NCBI GenBank assembly: GCA_002364215.1
Contig: DEXQ01000007.1
Location: forward strand, 263,260-327,259
DNA length: 64,000 nucleotides
Direction of reading: 5' to 3'
Source: Aequorivita sp. UBA3180
Lineage (GTDB): Bacteria > Bacteroidota > Bacteroidia > Flavobacteriales > Flavobacteriaceae
This document shows, piece after piece, positions 40,862 through 49,047 of this stretch. Made by a program: the position numbers and the translations under genes. Below the pieces are notes generated by a model. That model did not search any database and was not told the origin of the DNA. It was given only the letters and a program-made list of their open reading frames with translations. How positions within the stretch are numbered: the stretch's first letter is position 1; each line of letters opens with the position of its first letter.

Positions 40862-43105
40862 TTAATTTTTCACAATCTTCTTAGTAGTTACTTTGTTGCC
40901 ATTTTTCACAACTAGGAAATACATTCCACTATCGATATAGCTATACTCCAACTGCTTGCTGAAAGTACTTGAAGTAGAAGCATCATCAAAAGTGTATTGG
41001 TTGATTACTCTTCCTCTTAAATCGTAAAGCGAAATTTCAATCTTATCGTTTGAAGCTGGTGTAAAAGAAAGGTTGAAAGTGCCGCTTGATGGGTTTGGAT
41101 AAACTGAGAAATTATCAAATGTAAAGTCTTCCACGCCCACTACACCATCTACAGTTATTGTAGCATTGTTCACATCGTAAAAGATATTGTTTGATGAAAT
41201 AACCATTAATCTACCCGTAGTAGTGTTAAGGTTTGGTACGTTAACAACTGCACTTCCGTTGTTTGGTAAGTTCAATGCAACTGCAATTGGGTATGTCTGG
41301 CCGTTATCGGTAGAAAACCAGATGTCTACATTAGGGCTATCTACTGGAGCTACATCGGTTCCTGCAACATCCCAAGTCACGGTTTCGGTATTTCCGATAG
41401 TCCAAGTAGTGGCTGTGTTTTGTGATGTAACCACAAATGGACCAGAACCTCCATCAAAAGTTAACAATACGTTGTCGCTTGCCGAGGCGGCACCACCGGC
41501 AACATTGTCGCGAACGGTATATCTGAAATTCATAGTTCTTCCTACAGAAGGTACCACTTCCCAAGTGCTTTGGGTGTTTCCAGCAAGTACAGTTCCAATT
41601 GCGGGCATATATCTGTCTGGAGAGCCAATAGGATCATTGGTTCTAAAAGCCGGGCCAGAGGTTGAACTGTTTTGAGGTGGCATAGGAGCAACCTGTGGGT
41701 TCATCTGCTCCCAGCAATGTGATAATACATCTCCATCTGGGTCACTAGCGATACCTTTTAAGATAAATGGAGTAGATATGGGAAGTGTATAATCAGGACC
41801 AGCATCTGCAGTGGGAGGTAGGTTGTTGGTTGGAGTTTGTGTAGCACATTGTCCAGAACCGTTTTTAATAAAGTTCCAAATTTCTTGAATGCTTATAGCA
41901 GTAAAATAATCGTCACTGTTGCTTTGTACGTTTGGAGGACAAATACCTGCGTAACCCATAATAGAAGAACCACTTCCTGGCTCTACTGCAGTTGCAGCAT
42001 TTCTATTGTTACCACAAGAGTTGTTGAAGGTGTGGTTAGCGCCAAATTGATGTCCCATTTCGTGAGCCACAAAGTCGATATTGAATATATCTCCTATAGG
42101 AGCAGTTAATCCAGTAACACCTCTTGCTTTTTGACCTGTTACACATGGTACGCGTAAACCAGCAATTCCACCACCGCCAGTACTAAATACGTGCCCGATG
42201 TCATAATTGGCATTTCCTATAACGTTATCACAAGTAGTTTGATTTTGACCTAACATTGTACCTCCACTGTTATTTGTGTACGGATCAGATCCTGCATTTA
42301 AGTATATAATATCGGTATTGTTTGCAATTATAACCATGGTAAGAGAAGCATCTCTTTCATATACACCATTTACACGTGTCATAGAAACGTTCATGGCAGA
42401 AAGAACAGCGGCCTTCTTAACAGGGTCTGGCTCTCCCGGGTCTATTCCTTGTTGGTTAAGGTGGTACTGAGCATATTCCCCAGTACAAGCCAAGGCAAGA
42501 CGGAATGTTCTAAGAACTCCATCATCAGCATTTCTGTAATCCAATGGCATATCGATAATTTCGTTATCCTCAGCCATACATACTGGGGCATTAGGATCTG
42601 CAGGAACCTGATCTCTATTATAAGCTATATAGTAAGTTTTGTCCTGAGTGTAAGGATCAATATAGATAGTAGAATAGTTTAGAGATGAAATCATCACGTG
42701 TACTCCTACATTTGAAACACTGAAACGAGCAACTGCAGAAGGATCATCAATACCTTGGGCTGCGTATGAACGAATGTTTGGGTGTTGTGCCTGAAGCGCT
42801 GGCTCCATAATAGAAGCTTCATAAACGCGGAAACGCTGTATTTCGCCATTATTTGTTGGAAGCTCAATTACAACATTTGAAAGACGTGTAAATCTTTCAG
42901 GTGCATTAAGCAACTGGTTTTTAAGAGCTGTTGTATTCAGGGAATAAAGGTTAAAGTCCTGCGGCATAGCATTGCGGAAGGCTTTCTGTCGGTTTTGCGT
43001 CTCTGTGGGCGATACTTTGCTCCACAACGCATTCTGTGCTTGCAATCCAAAGCTTAAAAGCAAAAGACATACAATCAGAAATGGTTTAAAAGTACTTTTT
43101 TTCAT
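40862..43105 (-). CDS. Reprolysin-like metzincin metalloprotease with T9SS sorting domain
   Basis: 747 residues. Signal peptide (GLQAQ), propeptide-like region with SLNYSTIYIDPYTQDK, and a zinc protease domain with HEMGHQFGANH (H348, E349, H352, H358) and Met-turn SSIMGYAG. A PKD/Ig-like part (PPTADAGPDYTLPISTPF, about 430-520) and a beta domain with NVDIWFSTDNGQTYP follow, then the T9SS sorting domain (FSVYPNPSSGTF, ISLYDLRGRVI, MYFLVVKNGNKV, TKKIVKN). Secreted and attached to the cell surface; likely degrades extracellular protein. Catalytic residues are intact. Confidence 0.92.
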   Translation of the reverse strand: MKKSTFKPFLIVCLLLLSFGLQAQNALWSKVSPTETQNRQKAFRNAMPQDFNLYSLNTTALKNQLLNAPERFTRLSNVVIELPTNNGEIQRFRVYEASIMEPALQAQHPNIRSYAAQGIDDPSAVARFSVSNVGVHVMISSLNYSTIYIDPYTQDKTYYIAYNRDQVPADPNAPVCMAEDNEIIDMPLDYRNADDGVLRTFRLALACTGEYAQYHLNQQGIDPGEPDPVKKAAVLSAMNVSMTRVNGVYERDASLTMVIIANNTDIIYLNAGSDPYTNNSGGTMLGQNQTTCDNVIGNANYDIGHVFSTGGGGIAGLRVPCVTGQKARGVTGLTAPIGDIFNIDFVAHEMGHQFGANHTFNNSCGNNRNAATAVEPGSGSSIMGYAGICPPNVQSNSDDYFTAISIQEIWNFIKNGSGQCATQTPTNNLPPTADAGPDYTLPISTPFILKGIASDPDGDVLSHCWEQMNPQVAPMPPQNSSTSGPAFRTNDPIGSPDRYMPAIGTVLAGNTQSTWEVVPSVGRTMNFRYTVRDNVAGGAASASDNVLLTFDGGSGPFVVTSQNTATTWTIGNTETVTWDVAGTDVAPVDSPNVDIWFSTDNGQTYPIAVALNLPNNGSAVVNVPNLNTTTGRLMVISSNNIFYDVNNATITVDGVVGVEDFTFDNFSVYPNPSSGTFNLSFTPASNDKIEISLYDLRGRVINQYTFDDASTSSTFSKQLEYSYIDSGMYFLVVKNGNKVTTKKIVKN

Positions 43106-43252
43106 TTTAGATGTAGTTTATATGAATGTTTAGAACCGTAAAGATAAGAGTCTTGAAGGAATTTAATAAATTTTTAAGAAATTAACTTTAAGAAAAAGTA
43201 TAAAAAACTTCAAAAAAGCATAGAAATACCCATCTCAAACATTTTTAATTGA

Positions 43253-43260
43253 TAATTTTG
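43253..43260 (+). promoter_or_regulatory. -7 element of lipB
   Basis: TAATTTTG fits TAnnTTTG and ends 25 bases before the TTG start, supporting that start. No clear -33 box. Confidence 0.45.
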
Positions 43261-43285
43261 GTTCGCAAAAAAATCTAAAGAATAA

Positions 43286-43999
43286 TTGAACAAATATTTG
43301 GAAATAAATGATTTGGGGTTAAGGGATTACAAAGAAATTTGGGATTACCAGGAGAATCTTTTTCAAAAGATTTTACAGATAAAAAGCAAAAACAGTAAAG
43401 AGAATTTGCAATATGAAACGCCCAATTTCTTCCTTTTTGTTGAACATCCGCATGTGTATACCCTTGGCAAAAGCGGCCATGTTGAGAATTTACTTATTTC
43501 TGAAAAAAAACTTGCTGAAATAAACGCTTCATTTTATAAAATAAATCGAGGAGGGGATATTACATATCACGGTCCAGGACAAATTGTGGGTTACCCGATA
43601 TTGGATCTGGAAAATTTCTTTACCGATATTCATAAATACATGCGTTTTTTGGAAGAAATGATTATTCTCACCTTGGCAGAATATGGCTTAAAAGCTGAGC
43701 GAAGTAAAGGAGAAACAGGTGTATGGCTAGATGTGGGCACTCCCTTTGCAAGAAAAATTTGTGCTATGGGCGTGCGGGCAAGTCGTTGGGTTACCATGCA
43801 CGGCTTTGCTTTAAATGTGAATACCGATCTGGGTTATTTTGACCATATGATTCCCTGTGGAATTAGGGGAAAGGCGGTTACCTCTTTAAATGTTGAATTA
43901 GGTAAAACAAAAATTAACCTAGCGGAAGTAAAAGTAAGGTTGTTAAAACATTTTCTGATACTTTTTGAAGCCGAAATAAAAGAAAAAACCGAAGCCTAA
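43286..43999 (+). CDS. lipB: Lipoyl(octanoyl) transferase
   Basis: 237 residues. LipB moves octanoate from ACP to lipoyl domains of PDH, OGDH and GcvH. The acyl-thioester Cys is C191 (MIPCGI), with catalytic K157 (FARKICAMGV) and the binding block RGGDITYHGPGQIVGYPILD (about 88-107). The start is TTG (43286): there is no in-frame ATG, and the protein begins MNKYLEINDLGLRDY as expected. The terminator hairpin encloses the stop codon. Serves the pyruvate dehydrogenase whose E1-beta is at 22874. Confidence 0.95.
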   Translation: MNKYLEINDLGLRDYKEIWDYQENLFQKILQIKSKNSKENLQYETPNFFLFVEHPHVYTLGKSGHVENLLISEKKLAEINASFYKINRGGDITYHGPGQIVGYPILDLENFFTDIHKYMRFLEEMIILTLAEYGLKAERSKGETGVWLDVGTPFARKICAMGVRASRWVTMHGFALNVNTDLGYFDHMIPCGIRGKAVTSLNVELGKTKINLAEVKVRLLKHFLILFEAEIKEKTEA

Positions 44000-44011
44000 G
44001 CCTCGGTTTTT
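43984..44011 (+). terminator. Terminator of lipB overlapping its stop codon
   Basis: AAAACCGA / TCGGTTTT stem of at least 8 bp around a 10-nt loop that contains the TAA (43997-43999), followed by T. Confidence 0.8.
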
Positions 44012-44032
44012 GAAATTTAATTTGGTTTTAAT

Positions 44033-44722
44033 TTACTTTGAAAATTTAGTGAGTACGCTGCTTGAGGATACTTTTCCTCTTTGATAGTCTTCCTGTTTAA
44101 CCATCCCTACACCTTCGGCAATCCATTGTTTTGAATTACTTGTTTGGGTCATTCCCATTTTTGTACTCATATCGTAGGTTATCACAAAACAAGAGAACGT
44201 TCCGGCAGGAGTTGTAACGTCTTCCTTGCCAATTACTTTTCTGTTTGTTATGGTCAGATCCATATTCATGTTAATGCCGCTCATACTTATTTTCATATTC
44301 ATTTCGGCATCTGGAAGCTCTTGACCTACGGATAGGTTGTTGGGAATTTCCAAATCAACCCCGCTAATATCATATTCCATATTCTGAAACTGCTCCATCA
44401 TCATAGGGCTTACCATCGAGTTGTAGTCAATTGAAATTTTGGTCCCATCGCAGGTAACGTCATATTCTGTTTCGGCTATCAGTTTCCCTTTGTCATCCTT
44501 AATGGAAGATTTCATTGTAGCAACTTCCCCTTCGGAAGTCTGGGTTTTGTTTAAAACAGTATAATCTACCACCGCAGCTATTTTCCCTTTTTTATCATAA
44601 GATGTTAACTCGGCCTTTGTTCCTTCCTTTAAGGGATAAAACTTACTGCAGCCAGTTTGTGCATTCGCTTGTGTAAATACTGCTGTTAATAACAATAATG
44701 AAATAATGAATGTCTTGATCAT
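44033..44722 (-). CDS. TapB / DUF3108-like periplasmic protein
   Basis: 229 residues. Signal peptide (ANAQ), then an antiparallel beta fold typical of DUF3108/TapB: CSKFYPLKEGTKAELTSYDKKGK, DVTCDGTKISID, TPAGTFSCFVITYD, and KQWIAEGVGMVKQEDY. Two Met-rich loops (MVSPMMMEQF, MNMKISMSGINMNMDL, about 106-150) are odd and could bind copper or protect against oxidation. Lies convergent to lipB and just downstream of a lipoprotein gene on the same strand. Confidence 0.8.
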   Translation of the reverse strand: MIKTFIISLLLLTAVFTQANAQTGCSKFYPLKEGTKAELTSYDKKGKIAAVVDYTVLNKTQTSEGEVATMKSSIKDDKGKLIAETEYDVTCDGTKISIDYNSMVSPMMMEQFQNMEYDISGVDLEIPNNLSVGQELPDAEMNMKISMSGINMNMDLTITNRKVIGKEDVTTPAGTFSCFVITYDMSTKMGMTQTSNSKQWIAEGVGMVKQEDYQRGKVSSSSVLTKFSK

Positions 44723-44744
44723 AAATATTATTTTAGGTTAATTA

Positions 44745-45284
44745 TTATCTTGGTCCAATACGCGTAGGTCCCGCGCCAATGATTACCCTCAAGGTTTTAT
44801 TAAGTGTGTTATCGTGGTAATCTTTAACGGTGAACACAAAATCTCTATTCTCGGTTCCACCTGTATCTAAAGTTCGTCCTATTATTTTAGTGCCCAATAG
44901 TATGGACGATCGCGGGTCTGATCGGTTACCTTCAACCTGTAAAAGCCTAGTGCCAATGCTTCCAGCACCGTCGGTCCAAGGACTTGGGATGGGGTCAGGG
45001 ATTTCTACAATGCCATTGTTGGGAAGTTCCCAAGTTATGTGAGAAACCCCGCCAGAATCTTTACCAGAGAGAAGTACGGTGTAGGTTTTGTTTCTTTCCA
45101 AGTACAATGCTTGATTATCAAAATCAAAAGTTTCTGTTATCTCTACATCGCCCGTGGAAAGTCCACTGCCAGTTAATTGAAAGTATATTGTTGGCACCAC
45201 GGAATCTCTGTCTGGAATAGTGGTCTTACAGCTTGTTAGGCTTAGGCTCAGTAATAAAATGCTCAAAATGACTGAATTTCTCAT
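44745..45284 (-). CDS. Small lipoprotein with Ig-like fold (unknown)
   Basis: 179 residues from the ATG at 45284 (the longer frame to 45338 has no signal). Lipobox LTSC (Cys18). The body is beta-rich with RNKTYTVLLSGKDSGGVSHITWELPNNG read in pieces and ends RVIIGAGPTRIGPR; the strand pattern suggests an Ig/cadherin-like sandwich. No family recognised. Upstream of the TapB-like gene by 22 bases, possibly one transcript. Confidence 0.65.
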   Translation of the reverse strand: MRNSVILSILLLSLSLTSCKTTIPDRDSVVPTIYFQLTGSGLSTGDVEITETFDFDNQALYLERNKTYTVLLSGKDSGGVSHITWELPNNGIVEIPDPIPSPWTDGAGSIGTRLLQVEGNRSDPRSSILLGTKIIGRTLDTGGTENRDFVFTVKDYHDNTLNKTLRVIIGAGPTRIGPR

Positions 45285-45411
45285 AATTTCTAATTTTTTA
45301 AAATTTCTAATTAGTGAATACGGGGAGAAAAATAACAACCATAAATATAATAGCTGTTTTGTATCGACACAATGAGGTTATAGGGTTCCAGAAACTAAGT
45401 TAATTGCTCTT

Positions 45412-45720
45412 TTATTCTTCTATAATGCCTTCTTCGTTTTGTTGGCTTTTTGACTGTGTGGTATCGTCCACAGGATCTCCGCCAATTACGTTTCCGCTAG
45501 AAGATTTCTTCTTTCTTTTTTTCTCTTTCTTTTTTTTCTTTTTGGGAGAATCTACAATGGTGTCCAGCACACGGTCCGTACTTTTTGTGGTTTCTTTTTC
45601 TACACGTCTTTCTACCGTACGTTCCACGGCGTTGGCAGCTCTGTCTCCCAGTTTGTCCAAAAATTGTGCATTGCAAACACTGGCTGCACAAATGAATAAG
45701 ATGGTTAAAGCTATTTTCAT
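45412..45720 (-). CDS. Small secreted protein resembling the N-terminal stub of OmpA-family proteins
   Basis: 102 residues. Signal peptide (SVCNAQ), then FLDKLGDRAANAVERTVERR and VEKETTKSTDRVLDTI, an amphipathic helix common at the N-terminus of some flavobacterial OmpA-family proteins, followed by a Lys run (KKKKKKEKKRKKK) and an acidic tail. The OmpA peptidoglycan-binding domain is missing, so it may be a truncated relative or a basic envelope protein. Upstream lies a 49-codon ORF with a sorting-domain-like end. Confidence 0.6.
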   Translation of the reverse strand: MKIALTILFICAASVCNAQFLDKLGDRAANAVERTVERRVEKETTKSTDRVLDTIVDSPKKKKKKEKKRKKKSSSGNVIGGDPVDDTTQSKSQQNEEGIIEE

Positions 45721-45739
45721 AATATCTGATTTTTAAGGT

Positions 45740-45889
45740 TTACTTTTTAAAGGTTACTTCTTTTACTACTTTATTATTTAGCATTATTTTTAAAGTGTAT
45801 ATTCCTCTTGACAGATTATTTATGTTTAAAAAAATCTGTTTTCCCGGAACAATTTCCAGTTTGCCGGAATATTGTTTACTTTTTTTCAT
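45740..45889 (-). pseudogene. Orphan T9SS sorting-domain-like ORF (49 codons)
   Basis: An ATG at 45889 opens 49 codons to TAA at 45742-45740. The protein (KQYSGKLEIVPGKQIFLN, LSRGIYTLKIMLNN, VVKEVTFKK) is shaped like the C-terminal half of a type A T9SS sorting domain, as at the ends of the 26647 and 40862 genes. It has no signal peptide, and the frame upstream of the ATG is closed by TGA at 45931-45929. It is either a remnant of a lost secreted protein or a mini-protein. 19 bases from the OmpA-stub gene. Confidence 0.4.
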
Positions 45890-46009
45890 AACAGGGAAAA
45901 AGGTGAAGTAAAAGTATGTTGTTGCCTTTCAAAGTACTGTGAATTTTGTAACCGATGCTATAACATATGTAACATAGTCAGTATTAGCAAGCTCTAGAGC
46001 CAGTTTATG

Positions 46010-48946
46010 TTAAGTGGAGAAATATTCAGAAGGAGAACGTCCAAACTCTTGTTTGAAGCATTTGGTAAAATACGACGGGTCGTTAAAACCGACTGTGTAA
46101 CCAACTTCAGCAATGGAAATCTTTTTCTCCTTTAATAATTTTAAAGCCAATTTAAGGCGTTGCGTTTTTAAGAATTCGGAAGCTGATTGTCCTGTCAATG
46201 CTTTTAATTTTCGATGCAATTGCATGCGGCTCACGCCCATTTCTTTCCCAAAATCTTCAATCGTAAAGTTTGAATCAGTTATATTTTTATCCAAAACCTT
46301 CTGAAGCAAATCCAGGAATTTTTCGTCCGCAGAAGAAATAGCAATATCTTTCGGCATTAGGACCACCTCCTGTGCAAAGCGTTGCTGAAGCCTTCTTCGG
46401 TTTTCAATAAGATTTTCAACTGAAGCTTTCAGTAATTGACTATTAAAAGGTTTAGTAATATAGGCATCTGCGCCGATGCCCATTGCTTCCAGTTTTGAGG
46501 TAATCTGCGTTTTGGCGGTAAGCAGTATTACAGGAATGTGAGAGGTAAGTTGGTGTTCTTTGAGGTGCTTTGTAAACGTAAAACCATCTTCGCCAGGCAT
46601 CATTACATCACTTATAACAATATCTGGGATTACTTCAATTGCAATTTCAAAGGCCTCCTTACCATTACTTGCAGTATGGACGGTGAAGGTATATTCAAAA
46701 ATAGAACTCACATAATCGCGAATGTCTTTGCTGTCGTCTATTACCAAGATAGTTGGAGCATCTTCGGGCAAAATGATTTCCTTTTGGGCAGATAATTCAA
46801 AAATAGCAGGTTTTTCGGGTTGTCCAGATTCTTCACATTCTGAAAAAATTTCTTGGTCAGAATAAATACTTTTATTCACGGGTATTTGTACTTTAAATTC
46901 CGTGAAGCCACTCTCCTCACTTTTTATAGAGATGGAACCCTTGTGAACTTCAGTTAATTCCTTTGTGAGGGAAAGACCAATACCGGTCCCGGGATTTTTG
47001 GAGCTTGTTTGATAGAAGCGCTCAAAGATTTTTTCTTGCTGCTCCAGTGGAATATACTTTCCAGAGTTTATTATTGAAATTTCATACTTGTTATCTACTC
47101 TTGCGCCCTTTAAGGTTATTGATCCATTTTCGGGTGTGTACTTTATTGCATTGCCAATTAAATTATAAAGTATTTTTTCTAAAATATCCTGATCAAACCA
47201 GTCGTTTATTTCATCTTTCGGCACCTTTACGGTAAAATTTATATTGTTTTCAGTACAATTAAAAATAAAGGCTTCAGCGCTAGCTATTAAAAAATTGGGC
47301 ATATTTGCACATCGGATATTTAACTTTAGATTTCCACTTTCCAATTTGGCCAATGCCAAAAGCTGATCTACCAAATCCTTTAATCGTTGTGTGTTCCTAA
47401 GTGCTGCTTTTAAGTTTTTTCTTTCTGAAGTCGATAATTTTTCTGAATCGAGCTGGTCTTCTATAGGGCCATTTATCAATGTAAGAGGAGTTCGGAATTC
47501 ATGTGAAATATTTGTAAAGAATGTGTTTTTTGCAGTGTCTAACTCAAGTAACTTTTTAGTGGTTTTCTGTCGGTTTTTAAACTGAAAAAAAACAAAAATT
47601 CCAGCAATGGCGATAAGGGCCAGAATTCCCCATAGCATATTGCGCTGGTTTCGTTTTTGCTGCTCTGCAAGTTCATTTTTAGTTGTTAACAATGCAATTT
47701 CCCGATCCCTGCTTTCGGTTTGATATACACCTTCTATTTCTTTGATTTTTTCGGCACTTTGCGCCAGTTGTATGGAATCATTTATTTTTTTTGCGATTTG
47801 GGAATTTGTAAAAGCTGCTCTATAATTTCCTTGTAGGGCATAGGCTTCTGCCAATAAAGTGTGGGCATTTTGGTTTATGGTGCCATTATTTATGTCTTTA
47901 TTAAATGCAATTGCTTCTTCCAGGAAAGTTATTGCCTTTGTAGCGCTCCCTTCTTTAATGTTTAGTTTCCCCAATTGCAATGCTGACTGGGCTGCTTCAA
48001 GCGAGTAATCGTTTTTTTGCTGAAAATTAAAGGCATTCAGTAAATAAGTTTCTGCTTTTTTGAGGTTTCCTTTTGCAAGATTTACTAATCCCAAATAATT
48101 GTTTATTTCTGCGACCGTTCTTTCTTCTTTTATGTTTTCATAAAAAAGCAGTGTTTTGGAAAGGAGTTTATCGGCCTTTTCCAGTTGCCCTTTGTGATAA
48201 TAAACTTGTCCTAAAAACACATTTGTGGTATGGAAATAGAAATCACCTGCCCCGGGTATTTTTTTAAATTCGTCGTTTGCCTTTAAATAATATTTTTCGG
48301 CGGCATCGTAATCTTTAAGTTCAAGATAAATGTTGCCCAAGCTTTGGTATGCTGCAGCAATAATATCTCCGCGGATCGGGGTTATTTTATGGACGGAATC
48401 TACAACCAGCAAATGTGCAATGGCGGCTTCCATTTTGTTTTGTCTTGAATAGGCGATTGCCAAAGCATTTTGGGTATCTGCAAAAATAAAATTTCCGGTA
48501 TCGTCAATTTTTTTCACATACTTAAGCGCTTGGTTTCCGGCTTTGATTGAATTATCTATTTCACCGATTAAATAGTAGGTTCTGCAAAGACCATTGTAGC
48601 CTTGTGCCATGCCACGGAAATAATTGATATTTTTTGAATCTTCAATCTGTTTTTTGAAGTAAAATATTGCAGAGTCAGGTTTCTGTATTCTTCGGAAATA
48701 GTGCGCATAGAGATAATCGGCATCGGTTAAACTAGCCAAATAATTCTTTTTAGTACTGAATTCACGCAACTCCTTAATATAAATTAGAGCACTATCAGGA
48801 CTTGCATTGATGGATTGTGAAACCTTTTTTTTGAAATTGGCAAGTATAACGGAGTCACCCTGCGAAGGTTTTATTTCGCGCAATTCATTTTGGCCAAAAG
48901 CAGTATCAGCCAATAGCAAAAGAAGGAGGCAGAGGAGCGCTCTCAT
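46010..48946 (-). CDS. Hybrid two-component system protein (TPR - histidine kinase - receiver - AraC)
   Basis: 978 residues from the ATG at 48946. Signal peptide (DTAFGQ), a long region of TPR helices (about 35-400), one transmembrane helix (LWGILALIAIAGIFVFF), a HisKA/HATPase kinase (H482 in ISHEFRTPLTL, GTGIGLSLTKELTEVH), a receiver domain (VIDDSKDIRDY, phospho-acceptor D780 in ISDVMMPGEDG) and an AraC-type HTH (MGVSRMQLHRKLKALTGQ; GFNDPSYFTKCFKQEFG). It senses in the periplasm, phosphorylates itself and binds DNA in one chain. The sensor is TPR rather than the Y_Y_Y propeller used for polysaccharide loci. No target operator seen; the 100 bases before the lipoprotein gene are unremarkable. 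Confidence 0.92.
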   Translation of the reverse strand: MRALLCLLLLLLADTAFGQNELREIKPSQGDSVILANFKKKVSQSINASPDSALIYIKELREFSTKKNYLASLTDADYLYAHYFRRIQKPDSAIFYFKKQIEDSKNINYFRGMAQGYNGLCRTYYLIGEIDNSIKAGNQALKYVKKIDDTGNFIFADTQNALAIAYSRQNKMEAAIAHLLVVDSVHKITPIRGDIIAAAYQSLGNIYLELKDYDAAEKYYLKANDEFKKIPGAGDFYFHTTNVFLGQVYYHKGQLEKADKLLSKTLLFYENIKEERTVAEINNYLGLVNLAKGNLKKAETYLLNAFNFQQKNDYSLEAAQSALQLGKLNIKEGSATKAITFLEEAIAFNKDINNGTINQNAHTLLAEAYALQGNYRAAFTNSQIAKKINDSIQLAQSAEKIKEIEGVYQTESRDREIALLTTKNELAEQQKRNQRNMLWGILALIAIAGIFVFFQFKNRQKTTKKLLELDTAKNTFFTNISHEFRTPLTLINGPIEDQLDSEKLSTSERKNLKAALRNTQRLKDLVDQLLALAKLESGNLKLNIRCANMPNFLIASAEAFIFNCTENNINFTVKVPKDEINDWFDQDILEKILYNLIGNAIKYTPENGSITLKGARVDNKYEISIINSGKYIPLEQQEKIFERFYQTSSKNPGTGIGLSLTKELTEVHKGSISIKSEESGFTEFKVQIPVNKSIYSDQEIFSECEESGQPEKPAIFELSAQKEIILPEDAPTILVIDDSKDIRDYVSSIFEYTFTVHTASNGKEAFEIAIEVIPDIVISDVMMPGEDGFTFTKHLKEHQLTSHIPVILLTAKTQITSKLEAMGIGADAYITKPFNSQLLKASVENLIENRRRLQQRFAQEVVLMPKDIAISSADEKFLDLLQKVLDKNITDSNFTIEDFGKEMGVSRMQLHRKLKALTGQSASEFLKTQRLKLALKLLKEKKISIAEVGYTVGFNDPSYFTKCFKQEFGRSPSEYFST

Positions 48947-49047
48947 AAAGTTCAAAAAGGTTGGTTTGCGATTTAAATTTACGCAAAATACTTGAACCAA
49001 AGCTGAGGATAGCTGACTAATATACTAGCTAACAAATTATTGTGGAA

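Noticed and set aside
41187..41675. Long plus-strand open frame opposite the metzincin gene
   Set aside because: It lies wholly inside the protease gene and shows no domain, signal or promoter.
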